Below are positions 42,501 to 52,148 of a stretch of DNA of 64,000 nucleotides, in pieces. Source of the stretch: Acidobacteriota bacterium (GTDB taxonomy: Bacteria; Acidobacteriota; Blastocatellia; Pyrinomonadales; Pyrinomonadaceae); NCBI GenBank assembly GCA_019239425.1, contig JAFAZX010000046.1:1-64000 (forward strand), given 5' to 3'. The notes under the pieces are model-generated. The model was not told the origin of the DNA. It saw only the letters and a program-made list of their open reading frames with translations, and made no database searches. Each line of letters opens with the position of its first letter. Position 1 is the first letter of the stretch. Made by a program: the position numbers and the translations under genes.

Positions 42501-44366
42501 TTACAGGTACTCCTCGACCTTCTTGACGATCTCGCGAATCTGGAAGGGGCGCCCTTTGACCTTGGAGAAGGGGACGGCGTCCACGAGGTACTTCGCGCGA
42601 ATCATCGTGCAGAGCTGGCCGAGGTTCATCTCGGGGATGATGACGCGCTCGAAGCTGCGGAGCACGTCGCCGAGGTTCGCGGGGAAGGGGTTGAGGTGGC
42701 GCAGGTGCGCCGACGAGACCGACTTCCCTTCCGCCCGCAGCTTCTCGACGGCGGACGTAATCGAGCCGTAGGTCGAGCCCCAGCCGAGGACGAGCACCTT
42801 GCCCGACGGTTCGCCGTAGACTTCGACGTCGGGGATGTCCTGCGCGGCGCGGTCGACTTTCGCCTGGCGCATCAAGACCATGAAGTGGTGGTTCTCGGGG
42901 TCGTAGTTGACGTTGCCGGTCAGGTGCTGCTTCTCGATGCCGCCGATGCGGTGTTCGAGCCCCGGCGTGCCGAGCAGGGCGTACGGCCGCGCGAGCGTCT
43001 CCTCGTCGCGCGCGTAGGGCATGAAGGTCGCGGGGTCGCTGGCGAACTGCACGTCTATCTTCGGCAGGTCTTCGATCTCGGGGACGAGCCAGGGCTCCGC
43101 GCCGTTGGCGAGGTAGCCGTCCGAAAGGTAGAAGACCGGCGTCATGTAACGGTAGGCGAGGCGCACCGCCTCAATCGCCATCGAGAAGCACTCGGCCGGC
43201 GTGGCGGGTGCGACGACGATGGCCGGGCACTCGCCGTTGCGGCCCCAGACGGCCTGGAAGAGGTCGGCCTGCTCGGTCTTCGTCGGCAGGCCCGTCGAGG
43301 GGCCGCCGCGCTGCACGTTGATGATGACGAGCGGGAGTTCCGTCATCACGGCGAGGCCGATGGCCTCCTGCTTCAAGGCGACGCCCGGCCCCGACGTGCC
43401 CGTCAAGCCGACGTGACCGGCGAAGCTCGCGCCGATGGCGGCGCAGACCGCGGCGATCTCGTCCTCGGCCTGGAAGGTCTTCACGCCGAAGTTCTTGTGG
43501 CGCGCCAGCTCGTGGAGGATGTCGGAGGCCGGCGTGATCGGGTACGAGCCGTAAAAGAGCGGGCGGCCGGCCAGCTCCGCCGCGGTGATGAAGCCGATGG
43601 CGGTCGCCTCGTTGCCCGTAATCTTCCGGTACTTGCCGGGCGCGGTCGCGGCCTTCTTCACCTTGTAGTGCGTGGTGAAGACCTCGGTCGTGTCGGCGAA
43701 GTTGTAGCCGGTCTTCAGCGCCACCTCGTTGGCGCGCATGACCTCCTCGTTCTTCTTGAACTTCGCCCGAATCCATTCGAGCGTCGGCTCCATCGGGCGG
43801 TCATAGAGCCAGTAGAGGATGCCGAGCGCGAAGAAGTTCTTGCACCTGTCCATCTCCTTGCGCGAGAGCTTGACGCCCGCCTCCTGCAAGGCGCGGATGT
43901 TGACCGTGCTGATCGGGAGCCGGTGGACGCGGTAGCCCTTGAGCGTGTCGTCTTCGAGCGGGTTCGCGGAGTAGTTCGCCTTCTTCAAATTCTCCTTGTT
44001 GAACTCGTCGGTGTTGATGAGCAGCGTGCCGCCGTCTTCGAGGTCGGGGAGGTTGACCTTCAAGGCCGCCGGGTTCATGGCGACGAGGACGTTCGGCTGG
44101 TCGCCGGGCGTGCGGATGTCGCGGCTGGAGAAGTTGAGCTGGAAGCCGGAGACGCCGGGTAAGCTTCCGGCGGGGGCGCGGATCTCGGCGGGGAAGTCGG
44201 GCAGGGTCGAGATGTCGTTCCCGACGATGGCCGAGGTGTTGGTGAACTGCGTGCCCGTGAGCTGCATGCCGTCGCCGGAGTCGCCGGCGAAGCGGATGGT
44301 CACGGTCTCGACCTCTTCAACGTCTCTCTCCCGCGCGGCAGGCGGGTTCTCGATGATGGCGCTCAT
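42501..44366 (-). CDS. korA: 2-oxoacid:ferredoxin oxidoreductase alpha subunit (gamma-alpha fusion)
   Basis: 621 residues. N-terminal gamma domain (RFAGDSGDGMQLTGTQF ... PAEIRAPAG) fused to the alpha/pyrimidine-binding domain (SYPITPASDILHELA; TSGPGVALKQEAIGLAVMTELPLVIINVQRGGPSTGLPTKTEQADL). Works with KorB to decarboxylate 2-oxoglutarate (or another 2-oxoacid) to acyl-CoA with ferredoxin reduction, for the TCA cycle or its reductive direction. ATG follows AGGAAG. Length and fusion match KorA proteins. Confidence 0.94.
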   Translation of the reverse strand: MSAIIENPPAARERDVEEVETVTIRFAGDSGDGMQLTGTQFTNTSAIVGNDISTLPDFPAEIRAPAGSLPGVSGFQLNFSSRDIRTPGDQPNVLVAMNPAALKVNLPDLEDGGTLLINTDEFNKENLKKANYSANPLEDDTLKGYRVHRLPISTVNIRALQEAGVKLSRKEMDRCKNFFALGILYWLYDRPMEPTLEWIRAKFKKNEEVMRANEVALKTGYNFADTTEVFTTHYKVKKAATAPGKYRKITGNEATAIGFITAAELAGRPLFYGSYPITPASDILHELARHKNFGVKTFQAEDEIAAVCAAIGASFAGHVGLTGTSGPGVALKQEAIGLAVMTELPLVIINVQRGGPSTGLPTKTEQADLFQAVWGRNGECPAIVVAPATPAECFSMAIEAVRLAYRYMTPVFYLSDGYLANGAEPWLVPEIEDLPKIDVQFASDPATFMPYARDEETLARPYALLGTPGLEHRIGGIEKQHLTGNVNYDPENHHFMVLMRQAKVDRAAQDIPDVEVYGEPSGKVLVLGWGSTYGSITSAVEKLRAEGKSVSSAHLRHLNPFPANLGDVLRSFERVIIPEMNLGQLCTMIRAKYLVDAVPFSKVKGRPFQIREIVKKVEEYL

Positions 44367-44792
44367 GCTCTTCCTGTAGTCCTTTGTCAGTGGGATGGGT
44401 TGGGATGGAGATTGCCGGAAGTGACTTCATCAGGTTTTAGAATTTCCGTGACGGGAGAGCCCCGAGGCGGTCTGAACGTTCGAGATTCATTCTACACACC
44501 CGCGCGCGGCAAACTCAAGGCGACCCGCCGCGGGGGTGCGGGCGCTCGCGCCGCGTAAAATCACGCGGAGCCGGGTGAAAATCCCCGCGCCGGAGGCCCC
44601 GCGGCTTCTTTCCGTCAGACAACAAATCCCGTGCCCGCGCGCCGGACGTTGACACGCGCACGCCGACCCGACGATACTTTCCGCCGCCCCGAAGCGTTCG
44701 CCCCAAGCATTCAAACGCCCGACACCCGACACACCCACCGGGGGTCTTCTGCCGACCCTCAGACGCGAACAGACCTGAAAGGAGAGATCGAA
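44367..44792. promoter_or_regulatory. divergent intergenic region with promoter
   Basis: Separates korA (minus) from the secreted-protein gene (plus). TTGACA (44649-44654), an 18-nt spacer and GATACT (44673-44678) form a promoter for the plus gene. I see no gene or repeat in the rest; the AGGAAG before korA is its ribosome site. Confidence 0.55.
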
Positions 44793-46034
44793 GTGAAGAC
44801 AAAGGGGAGTTCATTTCTAACTCTTGCGCTCTTAATCCTCACGGGCATCTGCCTCCAGACGGCGGCGGCGCAGTTCCCGAAGATTCCCAAGATCGGCAAG
44901 CCGAAGCCGACTCCGACGCCGGAGTCGCAGCCGTCCGCCACGCCCGACAACACCAGCACGCGGCCCGCGGCGCAGCCCGCCGCCGCCCCGGCGACGCAGC
45001 CGGCAGCCCGGGCCGACGGGCCGACCATCGCCAAAGACTCCGTGCAGTTGACGGCCTTCACCTACAGCTCCTACAAGGGGAGCTACGACACCTTCAGTTG
45101 GGCGCCGCTCATCAGCTACCGCGTCAACGGCCCGATACCTTCCGGCGGCCAGCTCTACGTCGAGTACACGGTGCCGGGCAGCCCGGCCGTCAGGTTCGAT
45201 TGCAGCACCGAGGAGACGCCGGCCGACCGCTGGTGGAAGACCACGTGCGGCGGCCGTGACGGCGTCCCCGAGGAGAAGGGGACGACCTACACCGGCCCCT
45301 TCAGCTTCGCCATCAAGATGCGGAACGAGCTGGCCGGCACCGACACGACCATCTTCACGGGGAAGGCCAAGGTCGCCAAGGTGCACTCCAACGAGATCAA
45401 GACCGGCAAGTTCGCCAACCACTTCGTCTACTACGTGGACGACGACTGGAACCTGCCCATCGGCTACGTCTACTACACGGCCGACGACCTGCAAGGCTGG
45501 AAGAGGCCGATCCTCAACGTCGCCTTCTGGGTGCGCGGCGAGGCGTACAAGCTCGACCCGCACCTCTTCTACCAGGGCAAGGAGGTGGGCCGCATGATGT
45601 ACGAGGGCGAGCAGGTCGGGAAGGCGAGCTGCGAGTCGGACGTGGAGAACAACACCACGAACTTCGTGGACGAGAAGGACGCGCCGCAGAAGGCGAAGTG
45701 GGCGCGCGTCGTCTGCTCCTTCACCAACGTCCGCGCGTGGGACAGGTCGGGCGAAGAGCCGGGCATGTTCGGGCCGCTCTACCAGATGGACAAGAACCCC
45801 GGCGAGTACGAGCTGAAGGTCTTGTGGAACAACAAGCTGGCGCGCTCGGTCAAGTTCAACGTCCCGGCCGGCGGCAAGCTCGACACGAGCCTCGCCGCCT
45901 CGAACAAGCTCGGCACCGACCGCCTTATCGTCCCCGTCACGATCATCGGCGACCAGGACGGCACCTGGGACAAGGCCGCCTGGAAGGAGGCCTTCTACGG
46001 CAACCCGCTGGCGGGCTTCACGCCCGCGCCGTAA
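44793..46034 (+). CDS. secreted protein, unknown
   Basis: 413 residues from GTG 44793 behind AAGGAGAG; an upstream in-frame ATG would add 54 implausible residues. Signal peptide (LALLILTGICLQTAAAQ), a Pro/Ala/Thr linker, then several beta-rich parts: TAFTYSSYKGSYDTFSWAPL, YTVPGSPAVRFDC, YVYYTADDLQGW, PGEYELKVLWNNKLARSVKF. Three Cys pairs possible. No domain recognised. Ends before a long hairpin. Confidence 0.72.
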   Translation: MKTKGSSFLTLALLILTGICLQTAAAQFPKIPKIGKPKPTPTPESQPSATPDNTSTRPAAQPAAAPATQPAARADGPTIAKDSVQLTAFTYSSYKGSYDTFSWAPLISYRVNGPIPSGGQLYVEYTVPGSPAVRFDCSTEETPADRWWKTTCGGRDGVPEEKGTTYTGPFSFAIKMRNELAGTDTTIFTGKAKVAKVHSNEIKTGKFANHFVYYVDDDWNLPIGYVYYTADDLQGWKRPILNVAFWVRGEAYKLDPHLFYQGKEVGRMMYEGEQVGKASCESDVENNTTNFVDEKDAPQKAKWARVVCSFTNVRAWDRSGEEPGMFGPLYQMDKNPGEYELKVLWNNKLARSVKFNVPAGGKLDTSLAASNKLGTDRLIVPVTIIGDQDGTWDKAAWKEAFYGNPLAGFTPAP

Positions 46035-46044
46035 AGAAAAAAGG

Positions 46045-46119
46045 ATTAACCACAGAGACACAGAGACACGGCCTGAAGCTTATGACTTCAGGCCGTGTCT
46101 CTGTGTCTCTGTGGTTAAT
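46045..46119. repeat. octad inverted repeat, ACACAGAG family
   Basis: Perfect 34-bp arms (46045-46078 and 46086-46119) around a 7-base loop, between two convergent stops (46034 and 46133). Would fold into the most stable hairpin of its family. Confidence 0.93.
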
Positions 46120-46132
46120 TTTTCTTCGACGC

Positions 46133-46861
46133 TTAGCTCGCCGCGCCGGCCGAGGCGTCGGTCACGTCGGAGGCCGTGCCGTCGGAGCCGGAGGAGGAGG
46201 GTGAGCCGGACTTGCCGGACTTGCTCGAAGAGTAGGACGAGGAGGCGGAGGCGCTGTCGCCAGAGCCGGTGCTCCCGGCCGAGGCGGAGGCGGAGGCGAC
46301 CTTCTCGGCCTGCTCCTTGAGCTGCACCATGCGGCAGGAGCCTTCGAAGATGGCGCCCTGCTCGATGGCAAGCGTCGGGGTCTGGATGTTGCCCGTCACC
46401 TTCGCGGTGCGCCCCATCTCGATGCGCTTCGAGGCGGTGATGTCGCCGTTGACCGTCCCGTAAATCTGCGCCACCGCGACCTCGACGTTGGCGTCCACGC
46501 GCCCGTTGGTCGAAACGATCAGCGTGCCGTCGGCGGAGGAGACGCGCCCCGAGAGGCCGCCGTCCACGCGCAGCATGCCCTTGAAGTTGGCCTCGCCCGT
46601 CAGCGTCGTCCCGTTGCCGACGAAGCCGGTGAGCGTCCCCTCCTTGATGTCGCGCGCGAGCGACTCGCTCTCGGTGACGGCGCGCGAGGTGGTCTGCGTG
46701 TAGACCGACTGCTGGTACGCCTCGGTCGGCGTGGCGCCGGCGTTCGACGAGGCGGAGGGGGCGGAGCCGTAGCCGGCGGAGGCCGTGGGCTGCTGCGGCG
46801 TGTGGTCGGCCGTGTCGTCTGTGCTGTGCGTGTCCTTCGGATTTCTTCCCTGTCTAAACAT
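46133..46861 (-). CDS. bactofilin family protein
   Basis: 242 residues. Central bactofilin beta-helix: GTTLTGEANFKGMLRVDGGLSGRV, LIVSTNGRVDANVEVAVAQIYGTVNGDITASKRIEMGRTAKVTGNIQTPTLAIEQGAIFEGSCRM. N-terminal Thr/Ala/Ser-rich and C-terminal Ser/Gly-rich tails are disordered. Bactofilins polymerise without nucleotide and scaffold cell shape or wall enzymes. GGGAGAA site before the ATG. Confidence 0.9.
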   Translation of the reverse strand: MFRQGRNPKDTHSTDDTADHTPQQPTASAGYGSAPSASSNAGATPTEAYQQSVYTQTTSRAVTESESLARDIKEGTLTGFVGNGTTLTGEANFKGMLRVDGGLSGRVSSADGTLIVSTNGRVDANVEVAVAQIYGTVNGDITASKRIEMGRTAKVTGNIQTPTLAIEQGAIFEGSCRMVQLKEQAEKVASASASAGSTGSGDSASASSSYSSSKSGKSGSPSSSGSDGTASDVTDASAGAAS

Positions 46862-47013
46862 TACGCATTCTCCCTGTTTGAGCTGGCTGGAAAAGGGGTC
46901 GGGTCAGGAGAGGCCGCGGGCGGCTCCACCGCCGGGCTTTTGAACAGACTTCCAAAACTCTCCGAGAGCGAGGGCGATGATAAGGGAATCGGGGGGAATA
47001 GTAAAGATAGTAG

Positions 47014-47109
47014 GCAGTAAGAGGGTGCTGGGTGTTGGGTTCTGGGTGCTGGGGAAGAATAGGCTCTTAACCAGCACCCAGCACCTAGCACCCAGAACCC
47101 TCTTACTGC
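47014..47109. repeat. composite heptad inverted repeat
   Basis: 40-bp left arm (47014-47053) and right arm 47071-47109: GGTGCTG words inside, a GCAGTAA/TTACTGC collar outside preceded by AGTAGGC. The collar suggests insertion of one word family into another. Its right end overlaps the stop of the M1 peptidase gene. Confidence 0.87.
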
Positions 47110-49859
47110 TTCTTGTTCTCGATGCTCAGCGCCAGCACGTCCTTGAAGGCGGCGACGGCGACGCGCTTGGGCGGGAGGGGCAGTTGGATTTGGCCGAGGT
47201 CGGAGGTCGAGTTGCCGCGCATCGGGGCCGAGCCGAGCCGCACCCAGCCCTTGCCGAAGTCCGCGTAGACGGGGACGACCATGTAGAAGTTGTCCGAGAC
47301 GCCCGACTGCGTGATCTTCCCCGTCAGGGTGTTGCCGCTGACCGCGTAGTCCAGGCGGTAGCTCGGCATCTCCGTGCCGTAGACCCACTCGTCGAAGAAC
47401 CAGTCCATCCGGTGGTTCTTCAGGATGTCCATCTGCGGCGTCATGTTCCGCTCGACCGCGCGCTTGAAGTCCTCGGTCGAGACGTCCTTGTTGTAGTTCT
47501 CCCTGATGAAGTCTTTCATCATCGCCGAGAAGCGCTCGTCGCCGGTCTGGCGGTCGTGCATCAGCATCCGCAGCATGTGCAGGATGTAGGCGCCCTTCGG
47601 GTAGATCATGAAGCGCGCGATGCGGCCGGTCTTGCCGCTGTCGAGGCGGTACCCCTGCGTCAGCGGCCCGACGGTGTAGGGCCGCTTGTCCTTCGTCTCG
47701 GGGCGGGCCTGCGTGATCAGCTCGCGCTGCTCCTCCCAGTAGTCGATCCACGCGTCGTTGCCCTCGGTGATCTGCGCGTAGAGCGAGGCGGAGAACTCGG
47801 CGAAGCCCTCGCTCATCCACTGGTCGCGGTAGGACTTCCACCCGACGAGGTGGCCCCACCACTGGTGCGCGACCTCGTGCGGCCCGACGTACTTGAAGAA
47901 GTCGTCCGAGGCGTAGCGCGCGTTGAAGCCGGAGGCGAGCCAGCGCTGGGTCGAGTCGAGGAAGGCCGTGAAGGGCATGTAGACGAGCGTCGGCCACGCC
48001 TGGCCGTAGTTCGAGGCCGGCTGCTGCGTCATCGCGATGCGCGAGTAGGGGAGGTGGCCGAAGAAGTTGTCGTAGATGCGCACCGAGTTCTGCGTGACGG
48101 GCAGGATGCGGCCGGCGGCCCCGGCCGTGGACATCGAGCCGAAGCCGGAGTCGATGACGGCCTCCTCGTTGGCGTAGAACTCGATGTTGTATCCGGTCGG
48201 CTCGTCCTTCACCTCTTTGCGCTTGAACTGGCCGTAGTTGAAGCCGGCCACGGCCAGCTCCGTCTGCCCGCTCGACCACTTCGCCACGGCGCGGTCGCCG
48301 TCCACGGCCGGCGCGCCGTCGGGCGCGCCCGTCCCGACGAGCGTCATGCGCTTCGGGTAGTGGAAGGTCACGTCGAAGGTGGCGCGGTCGCCGAACTGCG
48401 TGCCGCCGTTGTTCGGGTACCAGGTCAGGCGCGCGCCGCCGGCGATGTAGAAGTTGCCGCCGCCGACGTCGATGAGGGCGTCGCCGCCCTGGTAATCGAC
48501 CGTCACCTTGTAAGTCTTGCCGGCCTCGAGCGGCTCGGGCCAGATGAGGGCGAAGTCCGCGTCGCGCTCCTTCTTCTCCTGCACGAACTGGAGGTCGCGC
48601 CCCTGCTCATCGCGGACGCGCGCGACGCGCAGGGAGGAGTAGAGGTCGAAGGGCAGGACGCGCGAGCCTTTGATGAGCGGGCGGAAGGTGACGACGTCGG
48701 AGGCGAGAAGCTGCGTCCCCTTGATGGCGCCGTCGATCTCGTGGCGCGTGATGTCGAAGATGCGGTGGTCTTCGTCGCTGTTCCCCTTCCCGGCCTTGTA
48801 CTCGTCCGAGAGGTGGAAGGCCGTCCAGTAGCCGCAGTCGGAGTAGCCGTAGCTGGCGAGCATGACCTCCTCGGGCGAGACCTCGGGGATGCCGAGCGGG
48901 TCCATCTGGAAGAAGAGCTTCTCGAAGCGCCGGCCCCCGACGAAGGCGACGAAGAAGCCCGGGCGCGCGGGCGTGTAGAGATCGACGAGCGCGCGCAGCT
49001 CCATGTTCGCGGGCGGCTGGATGTGCGGGCACTGCCCCGGGTTCGCGCGCAGCTCCTTGCGCAGAAGCTCCTGGTTGTCGTTGTAGATGTCGCGCGCGCG
49101 CGCGGCCTGCGGGCCGTTCGTGGACATCCGTGCCTGCGGCGACGCCTTGACCTCTTCGTAGGTCTTGTCGGTGAAGCGGAGCGTCAGCTTGGTGAACTTC
49201 TCGGTGAGCGCCGGCTCGCCGGTGAAGAGCGCGAGGCTGTGCCGCTCCCACTCGACCGGCGGCGTCAGGCTCAGCTCGCCCTCGCCGACGAAGACGGCGC
49301 CGGTGACGCGCCCCTCGACCGGCGGCAGGAAGTAGAGTTCGCCCGACGTTAGGGTGAAGGTGGCCGCGTCGCGTTTGACGACGAGGTTCGTGACCTGCGC
49401 GTACTCGCCCGCGAAGTCCTGCGGCCCGCCCAGCTTGCGCAGCGCCTGGTAGACGGGGTCGGAGTTCGGCTTCGGCCCATTGGCCGAGACCGTCACGGAG
49501 GTTTCGACCGACGCGACTTCGAGCTTGAAGTCGAGCCTCGTCGTCTTCCCCTCGGAGACCTCTTGATTCGCCGCCACCACGACGGTGAACCCTTCGGCGA
49601 CGACGTTCACGCGGTAGACTCCGGGCGGCAGGTTCGTGACACGGTACTGACCCTGCGCGTCGGTCTTGACGGCGGCGGCGGGCTGTTCACCCGCTTCCGG
49701 GTAGACGTTAACGGCGGCGCCGACGACGACCGCGCCCTTCGGGTCGGTGACGGTGCCACTGATCTCGCCGCCCGCGGCCCGCGCCGACGCGAGGGGCGCC
49801 AGCAGGAGTGTGAGCGAGATGGTTAAGGCGGTGAACCTGATTCTGACGGACATCTTCAT
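47103..49859 (-). CDS. M1-family metallopeptidase with carboxypeptidase-regulatory-like N-domain
   Basis: 918 residues from ATG 49859. Signal peptide (LTLLLAPLASARA), then a CarboxypepD-reg-like beta domain (ISGTVTDPKGAVVVGAAVNVY ... YRVTNLPPGVYRVNVVAEGF). A large middle region follows, then the M1 catalytic part: zinc motif HEVAHQWWGH plus downstream E in SEGFAEFSASLYAQ, and Tyr-bearing C-terminal helices. Likely an exported aminopeptidase; the GxMEN substrate motif is not apparent. The stop lies within a repeat arm. Confidence 0.88.
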   Translation of the reverse strand: MKMSVRIRFTALTISLTLLLAPLASARAAGGEISGTVTDPKGAVVVGAAVNVYPEAGEQPAAAVKTDAQGQYRVTNLPPGVYRVNVVAEGFTVVVAANQEVSEGKTTRLDFKLEVASVETSVTVSANGPKPNSDPVYQALRKLGGPQDFAGEYAQVTNLVVKRDAATFTLTSGELYFLPPVEGRVTGAVFVGEGELSLTPPVEWERHSLALFTGEPALTEKFTKLTLRFTDKTYEEVKASPQARMSTNGPQAARARDIYNDNQELLRKELRANPGQCPHIQPPANMELRALVDLYTPARPGFFVAFVGGRRFEKLFFQMDPLGIPEVSPEEVMLASYGYSDCGYWTAFHLSDEYKAGKGNSDEDHRIFDITRHEIDGAIKGTQLLASDVVTFRPLIKGSRVLPFDLYSSLRVARVRDEQGRDLQFVQEKKERDADFALIWPEPLEAGKTYKVTVDYQGGDALIDVGGGNFYIAGGARLTWYPNNGGTQFGDRATFDVTFHYPKRMTLVGTGAPDGAPAVDGDRAVAKWSSGQTELAVAGFNYGQFKRKEVKDEPTGYNIEFYANEEAVIDSGFGSMSTAGAAGRILPVTQNSVRIYDNFFGHLPYSRIAMTQQPASNYGQAWPTLVYMPFTAFLDSTQRWLASGFNARYASDDFFKYVGPHEVAHQWWGHLVGWKSYRDQWMSEGFAEFSASLYAQITEGNDAWIDYWEEQRELITQARPETKDKRPYTVGPLTQGYRLDSGKTGRIARFMIYPKGAYILHMLRMLMHDRQTGDERFSAMMKDFIRENYNKDVSTEDFKRAVERNMTPQMDILKNHRMDWFFDEWVYGTEMPSYRLDYAVSGNTLTGKITQSGVSDNFYMVVPVYADFGKGWVRLGSAPMRGNSTSDLGQIQLPLPPKRVAVAAFKDVLALSIENKKQ

Positions 49860-50043
49860 AAGACCTCTTGAGTCCTGCGTGAGGAATCGCCCGTTCGGGC
49901 GCACTCGCCGGAGTGTCGGTTAAAGGCCGTGGGCTGAGTCGGGGAGGCCGACACGTCCGTGGCGGCGGATGCGCTGGCTCTCAGGTCGCGCCCGCGTATT
50001 ATTCCGTCCCGCGCCGCCGGCGTCAAACGCGCGGGCGGCGCGC

Positions 50044-50072
50044 TTGACTTCCGCGGCGCGCGCCGATAAAAC
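50044..50072 (+). promoter_or_regulatory. promoter of the dienelactone hydrolase gene
   Basis: TTGACT (50044-50049), 17-nt spacer, TAAAAC (50067-50072), about 43 bases before the ATG, in a 255-base divergent gap. Confidence 0.6.
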
Positions 50073-50114
50073 GGCTGCCGAACCCATACAACAAGAGGAG
50101 AGGCTGAAAACGAG

Positions 50115-50798
50115 ATGGCCGGTCAGATGATCGAGTTTCGGAGCAACGGCGGCACGGCCCAGGGTTACTTGTCCGTGCCGGAGTCGGGGCGCGGCCCCGG
50201 CGTCGTCGTCATACAGGAGTGGTGGGGCCTCGTCCCGCACATCAAAGACGTGGCCGACCGCTTCGCCGCCGCGGGCTTCGTCGCGCTCGCGCCCGACCTC
50301 TACCGAGGCGACGTGGCGCGCTCGCCCGACGAGGCCGGCAAGATGATGATGGCCCTCAACATCGACCAGACCGAGAAAGACCTGCGCGGCGCCGTCGACT
50401 ATCTCCTGAACCACGAGGCGACCGAGGGCGGGCGCGTGGGCACCGTGGGCTTCTGCATGGGCGGCGCGCTCTCGCTCTACGCCGCCTCGAAGAACGAGAA
50501 GGTCGGGGCCTGCGTCGTCTTCTACGGCATCCACCCGAAGGCGCAGCCCGACCTCGACGCCTTGCGCGCGCCCGTCCTCGGCATCTTCGCCGAGAAGGAC
50601 ACGTTCGTCTCGCCCGCGGTCGTCCGCGAGCTCGAAGGGAAGTTCGCCGCGGCCGGCAAGTCCATCGAGGCGCACACCTACCCCGACACCGACCACGCCT
50701 TCTTCAACGACACGCGCCCCGAAGTCCACGACGCCGAAGCCTCCGCCGACGCCTGGCGCCGGACGGTGGAGTTTTTAAGAAAGAATTTGGGTCAGTAG
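50115..50798 (+). CDS. dienelactone hydrolase family protein
   Basis: 227 residues. Cys nucleophile in GTVGFCMGGAL, acid and His in FAEKDTFVSP and YPDTDHAFFND; N-terminal VIQEWWGLVPHIKDVADR is typical. Hydrolyses cyclic esters or related carboxylic esters; many genomic members have no known substrate. AGGAGAG site about 14 bases before ATG, slightly long. Followed by an inverted repeat. Confidence 0.92.
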   Translation: MAGQMIEFRSNGGTAQGYLSVPESGRGPGVVVIQEWWGLVPHIKDVADRFAAAGFVALAPDLYRGDVARSPDEAGKMMMALNIDQTEKDLRGAVDYLLNHEATEGGRVGTVGFCMGGALSLYAASKNEKVGACVVFYGIHPKAQPDLDALRAPVLGIFAEKDTFVSPAVVRELEGKFAAAGKSIEAHTYPDTDHAFFNDTRPEVHDAEASADAWRRTVEFLRKNLGQ

Positions 50799-50844
50799 GC
50801 GGTTGCCGATTTTAGCGGTAGGGCCGAGTAGCGAGAGCGATTTC

Positions 50845-50914
50845 ACCACAGAGACACAGAGGCACAGCCAGTTGAGCTATTCCGCACCAGGCCGTGTCTC
50901 TGTGTCTCTGTGTT
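50845..50914. repeat. octad inverted repeat, ACACAGAG family
   Basis: Imperfect arms about 50845-50867 and 50893-50914, directly before the GTG of the next gene. Confidence 0.82.
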
Positions 50915-50925
50915 AACATTCGAGC

Positions 50926-51243
50926 GTGCCGGGATTGCGAATCCTTCTCGTCGTGTGGGTCGGCTTGATGCTGGCCGGCGTGTGGGCGATCTTGAGGTCG
51001 AAGCGCAGGGGCGGGCCGATGCCGTCGCAGGAGCGTCTGCTGCCGAAGACGAAGGGGCCACTCTACGCCTCGGCCGGAGTGGGCCGCATCGACGTGGCGC
51101 TCGGCCGCGAGATCGCAGATTTATTAGAGACGGGGCGGAGGGCCGAAGCCGTCGCGCTCGTCCGCGCGCGCACGGGGTACAGCGCGCCCGAGGCGGACGA
51201 AACGGTCGCGAAGCTTGAGAGGTTGATGGAGAGGTTGGGGTAA
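50926..51243 (+). CDS. small membrane protein
   Basis: 105 residues from GTG 50926: one TM segment ([19 protein letters not shown], about 5-23), basic stop-transfer SKRRGG, then a cytosolic helical part with [36 protein letters not shown]. This could resemble a ribosomal-protein-like helix-turn pattern seen in DUF-type partners. Its stop lies two bases before ttcA, so they probably form an operon. Unknown. Confidence 0.68.
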   Translation: MPGLRILLVVWVGLMLAGVWAILRSKRRGGPMPSQERLLPKTKGPLYASAGVGRIDVALGREIADLLETGRRAEAVALVRARTGYSAPEADETVAKLERLMERLG

Positions 51244-51245
51244 GG

Positions 51246-52100
51246 ATGTTCGTCGAAAGCAAGGTGAAGACGAAGCTGCTGCGCCAGATGGGCGAGGCGA
51301 TTAAGGACTTCGGGATGATCGAGGACGGCGACCGCGTGATGGTCTGCCTGTCGGGCGGCAAGGACAGCTACACGATGCTCGACCTCCTGCTCGACGTGCA
51401 GAAGCGCGCGCCCGTCAGCTTCGAGATTCTGGCCGTCAACCTCGATCAGAAGCAGCCGAACTTTCCGGCCGATGTTCTCCCCAATTACCTTCGAGAGCGC
51501 GGCGTGCCGTTCCGCATCGTCGAGCGCGACACGTACTCGGTCGTCAAGAGGCTCGTGCCCGAGGGCAAGACCTTCTGCTCGGTCTGCTCGCGCCTGCGCC
51601 GCGGCATCCTCTACAACACCGCGGTCGAAGAGGGCTGCACGAAGGTCGCGCTCGGCCACCACGCCGACGACATCACGGCGACGTTCCTCCTGAACCTCCT
51701 CTACGTCGGACAGCTCAAGGCGATGCCGCCCGTCCTGCGCTCGGACGACGGCCGCAACACGGTCATCAGGCCGCTCGCGTACTGCCGCGAGTCGGACATC
51801 GCGGAGTACGCCGCGCTTAAAGATTTTCCGATCATCCCCTGCGACCTCTGCGGCTCGCAGACGAACCTCAAGCGCGCGCGCGTCAAGCGCCTGGTCGAAG
51901 AGCTCGAACGCGAGATTCCGCACGTGCGCGCCTCGATGCTGACGGCGCTCACCAACGCCGTCCCCTCGCACCTGCTCGACCCTTCGCTCTTCGACTTCCG
52001 TAATTTGCGCGCCGCCGGCGGCAACGTCGAGGCCGAACTCGACGCCGCGCTCGGCCACGCCGAGCCGGAAGACGCGCCCGCCCTCGTCTCCATCGGCTGA
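51246..52100 (+). CDS. ttcA: tRNA 2-thiocytidine(32) synthetase
   Basis: 284 residues. PP-loop [13 protein letters not shown] and cysteines [10 protein letters not shown] (CxxC) and CDLCGSQ matching the Fe-S cluster ligands of Ttc[18 protein letters not shown] follows. It thiolates C32 of certain tRNAs. ATG at 51246 follows a short gap from the membrane-protein stop. Length standard. Confidence 0.94.
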   Translation: MFVESKVKTKLLRQMGEAIKDFGMIEDGDRVMVCLSGGKDSYTMLDLLLDVQKRAPVSFEILAVNLDQKQPNFPADVLPNYLRERGVPFRIVERDTYSVVKRLVPEGKTFCSVCSRLRRGILYNTAVEEGCTKVALGHHADDITATFLLNLLYVGQLKAMPPVLRSDDGRNTVIRPLAYCRESDIAEYAALKDFPIIPCDLCGSQTNLKRARVKRLVEELEREIPHVRASMLTALTNAVPSHLLDPSLFDFRNLRAAGGNVEAELDAALGHAEPEDAPALVSIG

Positions 52101-52110
52101 GCATGAGAAT

Positions 52111-52140
52111 TTGAGATTTCAGATTTCAGATTTGAAATCT
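52111..52140. repeat. short GATTTCA heptad palindrome
   Basis: TTGAGATTTC-type words (period 7) with an inverted partner GAAATCT at the right end. A shorter relative of the other intergenic repeats, 9 bases before the next gene. Confidence 0.6.
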
Positions 52141-52148
52141 TTACCCTG

